This document shows, piece after piece, positions 36,565 to 47,486 of a stretch of 64,000 nucleotides of DNA (position 1 is the first letter of the stretch; each line of letters opens with the position of its first letter). A program made the translations under genes and the position numbers. A model generated the notes under the pieces. That model was not told the origin of the DNA. It searched no databases and worked only from the letters and a program-made list of their open reading frames with translations. The DNA comes from Linum tenue. Taxonomy: Eukaryota > Streptophyta > Magnoliopsida > Malpighiales > Linaceae. Location: assembly GCA_946122785.1 (NCBI GenBank), contig CAMGYJ010000004.1, forward strand, positions 59,032,679 through 59,096,678, in the 5' to 3' direction.

Positions 36565-36566
<2 letters not shown>
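36154..36566. mobile_element. Small element with inverted ends CTTCGGTGCACTCAC
   Basis: The left end (GTGGCGTCTTCGGTGCACTC) and inverted right end (GGTGACTACTTCGGTGCACT) match well, with AT-rich flanks. Inside is a short telomere-like stretch (TTAGGGTTAGGGTTAGGG at about 36,347). The target duplication is unclear because both flanks are TA-rich. Confidence 0.5.

Positions 36567-36601
<35 letters not shown>
36567..36601. repeat. (TA)n microsatellite
   Basis: Uninterrupted TA dinucleotide run of about 17 units. Confidence 0.95.
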
Positions 36602-36604
<3 letters not shown>

Positions 36605-37006
36605 GAAAACACTATCTATACCTCGAATTAGCAGGATTATTGAACATGATACTATACCCTAACCCTTAATGAGTGAACCCTAGGTTCTAATTATCTAAAT
36701 CATAGACTATAAACCCTAAGATGGTGCATTGATTTTTTTGCCTATATTTGGACAAATCATAACCGTCGATTATTGTTTCTAATTAAATTGATCTTGTGGT
36801 ATAAGATTTAGAGAATCGACACCTAGATTTTGATCTTTAAGGGTTATAGTATAATATCATTTCCGAAAGATCAGTCAATTCAAGTTCTGGATAGCGTTTT
36901 CTTACTCAAGGTATGCGGTACTCCGGATTTCACCTTGGGTACCGTAGAACTCCCCCCCTACACCCACACACATATATATATACATACATACCAGACATAT
37001 ATTGGG
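36602..37006. repeat. Related short repeats around GATAGCGTTTTCTTACTC
   Basis: A phrase at 36,888-36,960 repeats that at 36,080-36,145, and an inverted relative (GAAAACACTATCTATACC) sits at about 36,605. Probably fragments of a small inverted-repeat element. Confidence 0.4.
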
Positions 37007-37164
37007 GTATGTCGTACACCAACAATCTTCACCGTCCACGTCCATCTCAACGGCCAACATTAATGCGGGTTCTTTTTTTGTGGGATTAAAAAATAAATTA
37101 CCTCATTTATGTTGGCCGTTGAGATGGACGCGGACGATGAAGATTGTCTGGTGTACGACATACA
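37007..37164. mobile_element. Foldback element, ~60-bp arms
   Basis: GTATGTCGTACACCA…ATCTTCACCGTCCACG…CAACGGCCAACAT is mirrored by ATGTTGGCCGTTGAGATGG…GGTGTACGACATAC. The loop is about 38 bp. It would form a strong hairpin in RNA. Confidence 0.7.
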
Positions 37165-37207
37165 CTAGATTTTGCCTGGTGTATGATAGAACCATACATA
37201 TATATAT

Positions 37208-37490
37208 GGTAATGACTGGTATACTCCGAGAGTATATCATACTCTATGTAATATGACCGTTAGATCTCTTTTTTTTTTTATCTCCGACCAATCTCAACGG
37301 TCAATTAATATTTTTTATTAAATTGAACATCGAGTTTGAGTTTAGCGAATCGGGGCCTTGGATTTATCCATTAGAGGTTAGGATATAATATCATGCCCTA
37401 AACTCGATTTAATTCATGATCTAGATAATGATATCTCGCTAAAAGTACCTGGAATATAGTATGCTCTAGGAGTACACCGGTCTTACTTAT
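37208..37490. mobile_element. Probable small inverted-repeat element
   Basis: The left part GACTGGTATACTCCGAGAGT and the right part, inverted (GACCGGTGTACTCCTAGAGC), match. No coding sequence. Confidence 0.45.
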
Positions 37491-38183
37491 ATATATCACA
37501 ATTGCTAATATAATGCGAGTAATAATAATTATATTCTAAATTTGAAGCAACATTTTAGATTTCTTTCCATATCCAGGTCTCTTGAGTACCAATCCTTGTC
37601 ATTTGGAAAATTAGTGACACCTTCAAATACACGACTTTTTGTCATTTGCCCTTTAATCATGTCGTTTTGTGTATGGCGGGCCTGTCGTTAATCGCTAATT
37701 ACTCATCAACTGATCCATTGTTTTCCTTACCTAATCTTAAATTCCCCGCCCTTCCGTCGTCCATTATATCAAGTTGTTGTTCCTTCACATCCAGTTCCAG
37801 TCACCTCTCTTTGCTTCCTTTCATCTCTATCTTACCCTCCGTGACCGTGACTGTGTGCCAAACTGGGTGCAAAACTTTTTCTTTCGGTGAAACCGTGTGG
37901 CCTCTTATACATCTTAATTGCTAATTAAGCTTGGTTATTTAGTGATTAATTAGGCTGTTCAATGTTGACATCTCACGATTATATGCTCAAGACAATTAGC
38001 AGAGTAGAATACTGTAATTGCACGCGTGTGGTTACTTGTCATGTTTTAAACTTGTCAAGCTTTAATGACTCTTCTTGGAATTGTCTATATTGTAAGGGTT
38101 GGTTTGGTTTGTTTGGGTTGAGAGGGTTATCGTGTTTGTATTGTTTATAATGTATCATTTCTTTGATATAAAAAATTATTTTA
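37491..38183. other. Intergenic, nothing recognised
   Basis: Short open frames only; none resembles a known protein. Confidence 0.45.
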
Positions 38184-38524
38184 GTCGTTTGGAAGTTGTG
38201 ATTGTTAAATAAATATATTTTTGTGAATATACATATATAATATTGTATATGTATTGATGAAGTTGATGCATTGTAAAATACAATGCTTGGTATGTGTGAT
38301 TGTTTATGTCACGTCAGCTATAAAAATTGAGATAAAACAATCTCAACACAACTCAACTATCTCAACAATCTTAGCTAAAAGTTGAGGTATAACAATCACT
38401 CATTTTGAGTGATAGTTTATGTCACGTCACAGAAACAATCCATATATTGTGTATGCTAAAAAATCAGAAAAACAATGCATTCTAAACAATACAAATATAA
38501 TAGCTATCATAACTTCCAAGCGAC
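38184..38524. mobile_element. Possible MITE with GTCGTTTGGAAG-type ends
   Basis: GTCGTTTGGAAGTTGTGAT at the left and, inverted, GTCGCTTGGAAGTTATGAT at the right. The middle repeats GTTTATGTCACGTCA. The target duplication was not found. Confidence 0.4.
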
Positions 38525-39489
38525 CCCTGAATGACTAATTTTACAGTTTTAGCTTTTAACTGAGATTGTTCAGTTGATATTGTTTTCTCTTTTTTTCCTA
38601 CGTTAACTTTAAAAGTTACTTTTTTCATTGAAAAGAAGGGTACATGTGACATTTTCATTTTTAATTACTGAAAATAAAATTGCATATACCAAACATTGTA
38701 AGCTACACGATATCAAATTCAACAATGCATATATTGACAAAAACTCTTTTTGTCTGAACATTATTAATGACCTAATGTCTTTTTGTAATGTTCAGACAAT
38801 TTATTTTTAACGTTTGTGTTTTAGTTATGAACAGAATACAATAATGTTTTCAGCGTTTTAGTGGTATTTGACACTTAACATTATATCAGAACATTATCAA
38901 TGATTTTGTTCTGATTTTCAACAAAATTCTATTTCTTGATCAATTACTTACTAATCCGTTATTAGCGGTTTTCAATACTAGTATTAACAAGAGCTTGGAT
39001 TCATTTTTAATATTGAACTCTATAATTGTTTACATTTTTATTTGATTTTTGAACAAAATACAACATTCATATGAACATTTTGAATAATATTTTATACTTA
39101 AAATTAAGTCGGGACATTATTGATGTTTTGTGTTTATTTTCATCAAAATATGTTTTTCGTTATCAATGATTTATTCTATTGTAATTAAAGGTTTGCTGTT
39201 GAGGTGTGAACATTGGTTTGCTTAAACTAATATTTTACTTTACAAATGTTTGCTTGACTAAATCACAGGTGCACTATGTTATAAGTGTAAAAAATGTTGA
39301 AACTAAGCATTGTGCTTTATGATCACTAAGAACGTTAATGTAAAGGATATCAATTGATCTCAAAATGTTAATAATGCCCTTATAAGTCATTGTAAGAGGT
39401 CGTGATTGACTAGTTATGAACATGACGTGGATATGTGTATCGTTAATAAAAATGTTGTAAACCAATGATAATGATATTCAAATCATTAA
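38525..39489. other. AT-rich intergenic, nothing recognised
   Basis: No gene, repeat boundary or RNA motif that I can support. Confidence 0.45.
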
Positions 39490-39974
39490 TATGATGTGGC
39501 AGTTAGGATCATCTTCGACATCCTCTCCTTCTGATTCATCTTACATAAGATCGTCTCCTTCTGGGATATGATCGGGTGGACCATTGCCCAGGAATGAATC
39601 TTTGTAGGAGGGCTTTGTTCCTCCTGATTCTGTCTCCATTGCCTTGTTTTCCCTTTGCCCTATTTTGGGGTTTCCTTCCTACCATAAATTGTTCTCATCT
39701 GTGCTTCTCGCAGTGACGATTGCAAAGTCCATTTCTCCAGAGAAGCCATCGCCCTCGCTAGCTCTGGCGCGCTTGCTGGGTTGACTTCGTGTCGTCGCCG
39801 GCGATCCGTCCAGTGGTTTTGAGGCAGTGGTCAGCCTCCACCGAGGGAGACTCGCTCCCAACAATAATTAAAACGTTCGAAAAGTGGCTCAGAAAGCAGG
39901 AGAGAGGAGAGAACAAAAATCATACTCTTTCTCTAACGTCCCCCCAATACTTTCTAACTTACCCCTCAAGTTTT
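39490..39974. other. GC-richer island of unknown origin
   Basis: From about 39,690 to 39,870 the sequence is clearly GC-richer than its surroundings. On the minus strand it holds a 61-codon frame without recognisable homology. It may be a captured or truncated gene piece. Confidence 0.3.
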
Positions 39975-39982
39975 TGCATAAG

Positions 39983-40583
39983 TAGGGGTGGTAAACGGTA
40001 ATCCGGTAAACGGTTTACCGTTTTACCGAACCGGTAACCGGCGGTAAACGGTAAACCGTTTACCGGCGGTATCGGTAGCCGAGCGGGAAGTTGGGGGAGT
40101 TGGTTTACCGAAAACGGTATCGGTAAATACCGACGGTAAATCGGTATTACCGATACCGAATCCCCCCTCCCTACTCCCTAGTGTTGCGCCTCAAAAATAT
40201 TGTAAATAAGAGTTAATATAAAATATTACATACATGAATGTAAGTATAGGCCTCAAAAATATTGTAAATAAGAGTTAATAATAAATTATTAATTACTAAA
40301 ATGATGAAAAAAACTCAAAAAAATCGAAATATTACAACATCACCCCACTTCCAGAGATTCGGTTCGGTAAATATTCGGTAAACCGACCGAAAAAATCGCC
40401 CGAAATCGCTTCTCACGGTATTTCGGTAATACCGGTTTGTTACCGTTTACCGGTAATTCGGTAATCGGTAAACCGGTTACAAACCGGTATCGGTAATCGG
40501 TAACCAGTTTGGCCAACTTCGGTATACCGAAACCGGTAAATTCGGTAAACGGTAAATTGTTTACCGACTGAATCCCACCCCTA
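39983..40583. mobile_element. hAT MITE rich in GGTAAACGGTAAACCG (TSD TGCATAAG)
   Basis: The 8-bp duplication TGCATAAG lies at 39,975-39,982 and 40,584-40,591. Ends are TAGGGGTGGTAAACGG and, inverted, TAGGGGTGGGATTCAG. Both subterminal regions are simple-sequence-like (GGTAA/ACCGG) and complementary. No coding sequence. Confidence 0.9.
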
Positions 40584-40729
40584 TGCATAAGTATAAGCAA
40601 ATGACTTAGCACCCTATCTCTTTCGTAGAGAAAGTAGTGTGCATTTTTAATTTGAATTTCATTAAATATATTAACTTATAATACTTTAATTGCCCTTTTG
40701 ATTGTTGAAATTCTCCTTTCTCTCTCCTC

Positions 40730-41176
40730 TGTCACGCGTGGCGGGCGACATGGCGAGTGATGTGGCGGATCATGACCAAGTCAAGCACGTGTGGCATTAA
40801 GGAAGACATAGTAGCATAGGATGCTCCTAGGATTCCCCATCTTGAATATGAGCTTAATGGTGCACATAAAGAGCCACATTATGAGGTGGTATAATGGTGT
40901 GCATTATGGGGGAAACTTAATAGGGTGTAGTAATGGGGAGGGACCATTATGAGGGGCATTGATCCCTTGTATGAGGAGAGGCATATATAAGGAGCAATCT
41001 CCCTCACTTGTAACTCATCCATCATTTTTGTGAGCAATACAACTATAGAGTTTCTCCCATCTTCTTGTGTCTTCTTCTTGTGAGTTGAGTGAGTTTGAGA
41101 GCTTGTGAGAAGGCTGCCTAGCATCTCTAACGGAATTGAGAGCTAGGGTCGCACGACCAAGAGTAAGGTCGTGACA
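40730..41176 (+). repeat. 5' LTR of copy 2
   Basis: TG…CA ends with 7-bp inverted termini. A GCATATATAAGGAGC stretch (about 40,981-40,995) is the likely TATA box (TATATAAG). The same box is in the 3' LTR. Confidence 0.92.
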
Positions 41177-41193
41177 GTTGGTATCAGAGTCTG
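41177..41193 (+). other. Primer-binding site (initiator-Met tRNA type)
   Basis: TTGGTATCAGAGTCTGG begins one base after the LTR end. TGGTATCAGAGC is the usual plant iMet primer site; one substitution is seen. Confidence 0.85.
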
Positions 41194-41264
41194 GTTCTGA
41201 AAGAAGAACCAGTGTCCTCACTCCCCACGAAGGAAGATAAGAAAGAGCGAGAACCTCACCAAAG

Positions 41265-42495
41265 ATGGTTGGATCAGAAGTCCATGATGATGCAGAGAAG
41301 CAACGTGGAAGAGATCCCACCTCGGGCGCGAGGTCAAAAGGTACGTCGAGCACTCGTGATCCTCTCAAGTCTCTAGAGAGGCGAGTCTCGAGGACGGAGG
41401 TGAAGCTTTCCGAAGATGTCACCGTCATGGAGGATTTGGGAGCTAACTTCACCCAAATCCAAGGTGATGTTCAAAGTGTGGCGGCTAGAGTGACAAGTTT
41501 GGAGGTTGGCAATGAAGGGCTTCGAGATGAGCTCATGGCCCTCATCAAAGACACCATCTCCACCGTCATGAACGATGCCATCGAGGTAATGAAGGAGGCG
41601 GTTGTTGCTGAGGGGACCGTCTTGAAGGAGGAGGTTGCAGAGCTCAAAAGCGAGGTGACGCTTGTGAAGAGGGCCATGGCTAACGGACCTGCCATCGCAC
41701 AACCTACCTCAACCATGGAGATTCCAAGACCAAAGAGCTCAAGGGTCGAGGAATGCAAGGGAGTTAGAGAACTTCCTATGGAGCTTGGAGCAATACTTTG
41801 AAGCTTCGGGTATTCGAGATGAGAATACCAAGGTAAAAACTGCGCCTCTTTACTTGAGTGATGTTGTTATGCTGTGGTGGAGAAGGACCCAAGGCCATAT
41901 CAATAAAGGGAAGTGCGTGATGGAGTCATGGGATGACTTCAAGAGGGATATCAAGAGGCAATTCTACCCAGAGAATGTTGAGTTTGAAACCCGGTCGAGA
42001 CTAAGGAGGCTTGCTCACGAAGGAGAGATTCGAGGGTATGTGAAGGAGTTTTCTGAATTGTTGCTCGAGATTCCCGACTACACCGACAAGGAGGCCATGT
42101 TCACCTTCCTTGACGGCCTCCAACCATGGGAAAAGTTGGAGCTACAACGGCGAGGCGTGCAAAGTCTTGCCGAGGCAATGGCGATTGCCGAGTCCCTAGT
42201 CGAGTACCACGAGCCGGAGGAACGTGTGGAGTTCGGAGGCAATGAAGGTGGATGCGACTATGATAGAGACACACAAAGGAGTGGTAGACTGGACCAAGGA
42301 GGTAGTCATAAGGTTGAGAAACCACTTATTAGCTTCCTTTGTGATAGTCCGCATCATGTGAGAGATTGCCCAAGAAAGCACAAGTTGTCGGTAATGAAGG
42401 CTGTACTAGCAGAGTGCTCGAGCTCGGAAGAGGAAGCGAATGCGACTCCAAGAGTGGAGCCCCATGTCGCGAAGATTGGTTGCATGAAGAGTTGA
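41265..42495 (+). pseudogene. Ty3-type gag, copy 2 (frameshifted)
   Basis: The first part (41,265-41,801) starts MVGSEVHDDAEKQRGRDPTS and includes a coiled-coil stretch. The second (41,785-42,495) continues SLEQYF… in another frame: LYLSDVVMLWWRRTQGHINK, DFKRDIKRQFYPENVEFETR, ending near a zinc-knuckle remnant FLCDSPHHVRDCPRK in which the first Cys is Ser. Compared with copy 1, two T residues are missing at about 41,742, which explains the break. Gag would form the particle shell. Confidence 0.85.
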
Positions 42496-42887
42496 GCGCC
42501 ATCAAGCGGAGGGAAGAGCCTCCCCATCCCGGGCGACACATCCAATGCTTTGTAGAGGCAAAGCTCAACCAAAGAAAGACAAAAGCCTTGGTTGATACTG
42601 GGGCAAGCTGCAACCTTCTCGATATAGATGAAGCGCAGAGGCTAGACATCACGTACGAGAAGAAGCGAAGAGGGTGGATGAAGGCTACCAACTCAAGGGC
42701 GACAAGAACTCACGGAGTAGTGCGCCAGGTGCCACTCAAGCTTAGAGGATGGACCGGGGTGGCCGACTTTGAGGTGGTGTCGTTGGATGATTATCAGGTC
42801 ATCATCGGCATGGAGTTCATGGTGCGGGAGAAAGCTTTCACGACCCCTACTCCAATAGATTATGCATCAATGGCAGAGCAAGATTGA
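42480..42887 (+). CDS. Retropepsin-like aspartic protease, copy 2
   Basis: Within a frame open from 42,366 the protease part reads QCFVEAKLNQRKTKALVDTG, with the catalytic DTGAS intact, then a flap region and VIIGMEFM. It would cleave gag. The frame ends shortly after the protease. In copy 1 the protease is continuous with the Arg-rich tail, so a small frameshift separates them here. Confidence 0.75.
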   Translation: MHEELSAIKRREEPPHPGRHIQCFVEAKLNQRKTKALVDTGASCNLLDIDEAQRLDITYEKKRRGWMKATNSRATRTHGVVRQVPLKLRGWTGVADFEVVSLDDYQVIIGMEFMVREKAFTTPTPIDYASMAEQD

Positions 42888-43276
42888 TTCCCATGACAAG
42901 AGAGCAACTTGAGTCAAACAAGAGGTGTTTGGCAAGGCAAGAGCAGCGAGAAGTGGCAACGATGGTGGAGGAAGTGGCTCACTCGAAGAATCGTTGGAGA
43001 AGGACGAGAAGGAGGAGTGCACAACATCGTGGAGCCATGAGAGACGAGGATGGGTCATCTTCGGCTTGCCAGGAGAAGCAAGGAAAGGCCACCATGATCG
43101 AGAAGGCAGGACACTCGGAGACGCGACGGAGAAGACCGCGGAGGAGTGCGCAACTTCATGGGAGCACAAGGCTCGAGAGCGAGCCAGGGCCATCCTTGGT
43201 TTGGAGGAAGGTGCAACGAGACCTTGCAAGCAATGAAGCTAAGGCAAGGGAGGCATCTGCCAAAGAGCCACGATGA
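42884..43276 (+). CDS. Arg-rich tail protein of the gag-protease element
   Basis: A 130-codon frame with two related units (TMVEEVAHSKNRWRRTRRRS and TMIEKAGHSETRRRRPRRSA). It occupies the place where reverse transcriptase would stand in an autonomous element. Copy 1 keeps the same reading frame over most of its length. I do not recognise a domain; a nucleic-acid-binding role is only a guess from charge. Confidence 0.5.
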   Translation: MIPMTREQLESNKRCLARQEQREVATMVEEVAHSKNRWRRTRRRSAQHRGAMRDEDGSSSACQEKQGKATMIEKAGHSETRRRRPRRSAQLHGSTRLESEPGPSLVWRKVQRDLASNEAKAREASAKEPR

Positions 43277-43408
43277 GGGCGTCGTGGATTGTGTGGAGGA
43301 GAATGTCATCAACGAGGCTCAAGAGTCGAGAGAGGCTGCTCGAGGTCGAGGGAGGCATTTTCGTAGCAAGGACGCGACGAGGGCGTCGCGAGAATAGGTG
43401 GGGGAGGA

Positions 43409-43855
43409 TGTCACGCGTGGCGGGCGACATGGCGAGTGATGTGGCGGATCATGACCAAGTCAAGCACATGTGGCATTAAGGAAGACATAGTAGCATAGGA
43501 TGCTCCTAGGATTCCCCATCTTGAATATGAGCTTAATGGTGCACATAAAGAGCCACATTATGAGTTGGTATAATGGTGTGCATTATGGGGGAAACTTAAT
43601 AGGGTGTAGTAATGGGGAGAGACCACTATGGGGGGCATTGATGCCTTGTATGAGAAGAGGCCTATATAAGGAGCCATCTCCCTTACTTGTAACTCATCCA
43701 TCATTTTTGTGAGCAATACAACTATAGAGTTTCTCTCATCTTCTTGTGTCTTCTTCTTGTGAGTTGAGTGAGTTTGAGAGCTTGTGAGAAGGCTGCCTAG
43801 CATCTCTAACGAAATTGAGAGCTAGGGTCGCACGACCAAGAGTAAGGCCGTGACA
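43409..43855 (+). repeat. 3' LTR of copy 2
   Basis: Same length as the 5' LTR, differing at about 13 positions by eye. Confidence 0.92.
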
Positions 43856-44513
43856 CCTCCTATTGGCGTCCGTAATAAAAGCCAATACCACCTGACCCCT
43901 CCCTGCCTGGATTCAAACCTTACAAGTTTTTTCACCGCTGAAATTTTATTAGTCTTACTGTAATTTACAATCTGGATGCATGGGTTTATTAGTTTTATAC
44001 AATGAAATGGAGGCCCGACCAAGGAGAAGCAAGTGAATGACACCCTTTGAGATTTTACAAGAGAAAACATCAGGGTGAATTTATTGGCACCCTTTGAGAA
44101 AAGTACATATAATGCACGTGTGGATACAAAGCATTAAAGCAAAATATCTACGTACGTATCAGACTATCAGTAAAGCTTTCTGGTTCGTCAAATTTGAGGA
44201 GGCTGAAACAGCTCAACCCAAACGGAATTGTGAATCTCAGCTCATCATGAGATAGGTATTTTGTGAAACGGACACATTACGCAATAGCTTAAACAGCGTC
44301 TTAACAGAACCAAACCGAGACTTTGAACTGCTTAAGAAGTGATAAAAGCAGCTCTCTCACCACACCAGTTTCCCCCTCAGAATCTACAACGGGAAGACAG
44401 ACGGAACTTTGTCTCCAGCAATAATCTTCGATGTTAGTCGTTTAACGAAGTTTCCCGCTGGTCTTGCTGAGTAACTTTCTGTACCTCATTGAATGTCTGC
44501 ACTATTCTTACTG
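43856..44513. other. Intergenic
   Basis: On the minus strand a GGTTTGAATCC phrase (near 43,910) is like a tRNA-type B box and hints at an old SINE, but no A box at proper spacing was found. No gene seen. Confidence 0.35.
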
Positions 44514-44688
44514 GAAAATTCTTAGCTCCAACCTTGGTTGGACACAGTAGCTTCAACCATCCAACGTGTCAGTTTTCTATTGGTGATTACATTATTTTTT
44601 TATATTTTAGTTCTTGATTTATTTAGCATTATTAAATATAAAGAAAAAAAGAAAGGTGAATCCACCAAGATTGGAGCTAAGAATTTTC
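44514..44688. mobile_element. 175-bp MITE with GAAAATTCTTAGCTCCAA ends
   Basis: Perfect 18-bp inverted ends (GAAAATTCTTAGCTCCAA) enclose AT-rich DNA. The flanks share CTTACT-like sequence, so a 5-6-bp duplication is possible. Confidence 0.7.
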
Positions 44689-45008
44689 CTTACTTACAGG
44701 ACATCAGAGACTTAAGAGTAGCAAAGCATTGTAAATGGTAGTTTAGAGACTTCAACTTGCCTGATATGGTGTCCAGTGCTAGCAACTCATAATCTGACAC
44801 CAGACCCACAAAAAAAAAAAAATCTCCAAATCATCGCGAAAAGCTCATCTCTTAGTGCAAATACATTGTAGACATCAGAAGCACCACCGCTAGTCATTCA
44901 ATATCACAAGTCAACTTGCAGTAGAAAATCCTGTTCAGCTCTCCATAAATCCAGCCTTTTTGCTTATAAAGGCAAAAAATAGAATAAATAGATAATAAAA
45001 AGATTGAC
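44689..45008. other. AT-rich spacer
   Basis: Nothing recognised. Confidence 0.4.
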
Positions 45009-45833
45009 CTGAATGGTTTCCCTAAAATAACATGAGATCAAACTAAACCATAGATAGAGAGGGATGGCAAATTTCGTTCTGACCCGTTTTACTTGACCTG
45101 TTTGGATTGTTTTGGGTGGGTTCGACCCGCCTCGTAGGCTGGATGGGGCGGCTGGCATGGGTACTCTCGTCGACCCGACCTGTCCTGAACCTTCTCATTC
45201 TCGATCGTTCTTGCTTAAATTACATGTAATCTTAGTCAAACTACTTAGAATTTTCCTTTTATTACATCATATTTTAGCTATAATAAAGTTGTAAATTAGT
45301 GAAAATCTCAATTTCTTCAATAAATTATCTATATTTATCATTATACGATTTTTTTTCTTGGTCTTATAATGAAAATCATGAATATTTCTAATGTGTTTCA
45401 GGTCGGGGCAGGTCAACCCAATGGGTATGCAATTTATATGAAAAACATTAGAAATATTCATGATTTTCATTATAAAGACCAAGAAAACAAATCGTATAAT
45501 GATAAATATAGATAAATTATTGAAGAAATTGAGATTTTCACTAATTTACAACTTTATTATAACTAAAATATGATGTAATAAAAGGAAAATTCTAAGTAGT
45601 TTGACTAAGATAACATGTAATTTAAGCAAGAACGGTCGAGAATAAGACGGGTTAGCACAGGTCGGGTTGACGAGAGTACCCATGCCTGCCGCCCCACCTA
45701 ACTTACGAGGCGGGTCGAACCCACCCAGAACAATCCAAACAAGTCGAGTAAAACGGGTCAGATCGAAATTTGCCATCCCTCTCTCTATCTATGGTTTAGT
45801 CTGATCTCATGTTATTTTAGGGAAACCATTCAG
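45009..45833. repeat. 825-bp near-palindrome built on a hAT-type end
   Basis: The arms (about 45,009-45,398 and 45,441-45,833) are inverted copies with few mismatches and a ~42-bp loop. Each arm has a hAT-like terminus (GGGATGGCAAATTTCG) in its middle. About 50 bp outside that terminus (CTGAATGGTTTCCCTAAAAT…) is also mirrored. So flank and transposon were duplicated together. No coding sequence. Confidence 0.88.
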
Positions 45834-47486
45834 AGTTTTTAATTTTTTTTATACATTTCACCCAAAAAAATGTATTTTCAGTTAAGATTTGATTGTTACT
45901 TATGCATTATAGATCTCTCTCATATTTTGTGGATATAAGATTTGCTTAAAATGGTAGAGTCGCTTCGTAGTCTTTGCTAGTACTCCAAATAAACTATATT
46001 TGGGAATACAAAATATTACATAATTGTGGCCCTTTGTCTCACCAAAAAAAAAAAAATTGTGGCCCTTTGAGGCCCAAACTTGAACGTGGGCCTAATCTTT
46101 AGACTCATAGGTCATTAGAAGTCGTGGTGCAACCAACAATCAACCTCTTGGATCCACATTCGTTATTGCGTGTGAATTTTGTTTGATGATCCTGTTTATT
46201 CAAAAGTGCCTCAGGCTTCGTTTGTATATCACGTGATGGAAACATATTTTTTTCTTTCGGTAATTTGTATGATGGCATCTCAGACATTTTTGTTACGAAT
46301 TTACTTACTTTTGGAGATGCTATGGCATGGTGTCTAATACATAATTTTATTGTTGTTTCATGTTGTAGTGATTTTCAATTGGTTATCCGACATGTAATGT
46401 CCAAGAAAGCTTCTCATTCGATAGGTGGCACCATCTTGGAGGAGATTTGTCTTCTTTTTATCTTCATTTGAGTATGTATCTTCGCATTTTGCTCCTTGAA
46501 ACTTTAACAAAGCTACCCATTTAGATTTAGTGGCCAAACATACTCTTTCATCAATAGTCCGATTGCTTACAGATTATCACGTATGGTTAGAGTCGGTTTT
46601 GTAATTTGGTTGTTTCGTTACCGCATTCTTGCCTGATAAAAACGGTAACTTTAGAATTTAATGTAGAGATGCAAAGAAATTATTACAACATAAAGCTCTC
46701 TCTCACCAAAGTAACTAAAAGGTGCGAAACACCCAGAAAGTGGGGGGAAAATTGATTTTTTTTCTTGAGAAGAATATAATCCCAAGGAGTGGAAATCATA
46801 AAAAGACCACTAGACTAAACTAGTTGCCGACATGATTGGAAGATTGTAAAAAAACAAATTGGCTTAATCTAAGTGGAGACAATGTCATTTCAAATTCTTG
46901 ATAGAATTCCATTTTTAAGCCATACCACCATTTGTATTGTTTTGTGGGGATGTTTCTGCTTCTTTTTTGAGCAACTAATGGGGCTTCTCCATCTTCCTTC
47001 CTTCCCATCATTATAAATGTTGCTTCAATCAAATCGAACGCTGGAATGTTTGATAGGTAGAGCTTTTTTCAAGTTCATTATAGCTTCCTTGAGGTGAACT
47101 CGATGGAACACGAGGTTACAGTTTTATCGTAAAATTTAGAACAAAAAATATAGTCAATGCCTTCGCTTAAACTTATAAGAACCTTTTTAAGTGGAAACAT
47201 TATACTAAAAGTTTCAATTAAGATTACTGTATTATTAGTTTGAACCGATCGATTATTGAGTGTAGTGATCTGTTTATTACCAACAATATTGCATACATAA
47301 AATGATTAACTTTAACTTTAAACATGATCGAGCAATATTAGTTCGTGCAAATGATATTATTATGGATTAAAAGAAAGAGTGAAGAATTTATTTTAAGAAA
47401 AACAAATTGTTGGATAAGGATCTATCTACGAGCACAAATACAGCCGATCCCGGGGGCCGGGGCCCTTGCGGACTTGCGGTAGTGGG
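45834..47486. other. AT-rich intergenic
   Basis: Short open frames only. A minus-strand frame at 46,820-47,032 (KRSRNIPTKQYKWWYGLKME) has a faintly retroelement-like look but cannot be assigned. Confidence 0.35.

Larger units (their letters stand above)
40730..43855 (+). mobile_element. Non-autonomous gag-protease LTR retrotransposon, copy 2 (complete)
   Basis: Both LTRs are 447 bp (40,730-41,176 and 43,409-43,855), TGTCACG…CGTGACA. I count about 13 differences between them (~97% identity), so insertion was fairly recent. The flanks share CCTC next to each end (target duplication probably 4-5 bp). The primer site TGGTATCAGAGTC follows the 5' LTR, matching initiator-Met tRNA. A purine tract (GGTGGGGGAGGA) precedes the 3' LTR. 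The interior has gag, protease and an Arg-rich tail only. Without reverse transcriptase or integrase it must be moved in trans. Confidence 0.92.

Noticed and set aside
41373..41758. Minus-strand open frames opposite gag
   Set aside because: They are shadows of the gag coding strand, which has clear homology to the second copy.
40730..43855. Possible endogenous pararetrovirus or bacterial defence cassette
   Set aside because: The genes are Ty3-type gag and retropepsin between ordinary LTRs with an iMet primer site; no viral movement, coat or defence genes.
43880..43940. Possible SINE (tRNA-like B box)
   Set aside because: Only a B-box-like phrase was seen. No A box at proper distance and no poly(A) or target duplication.
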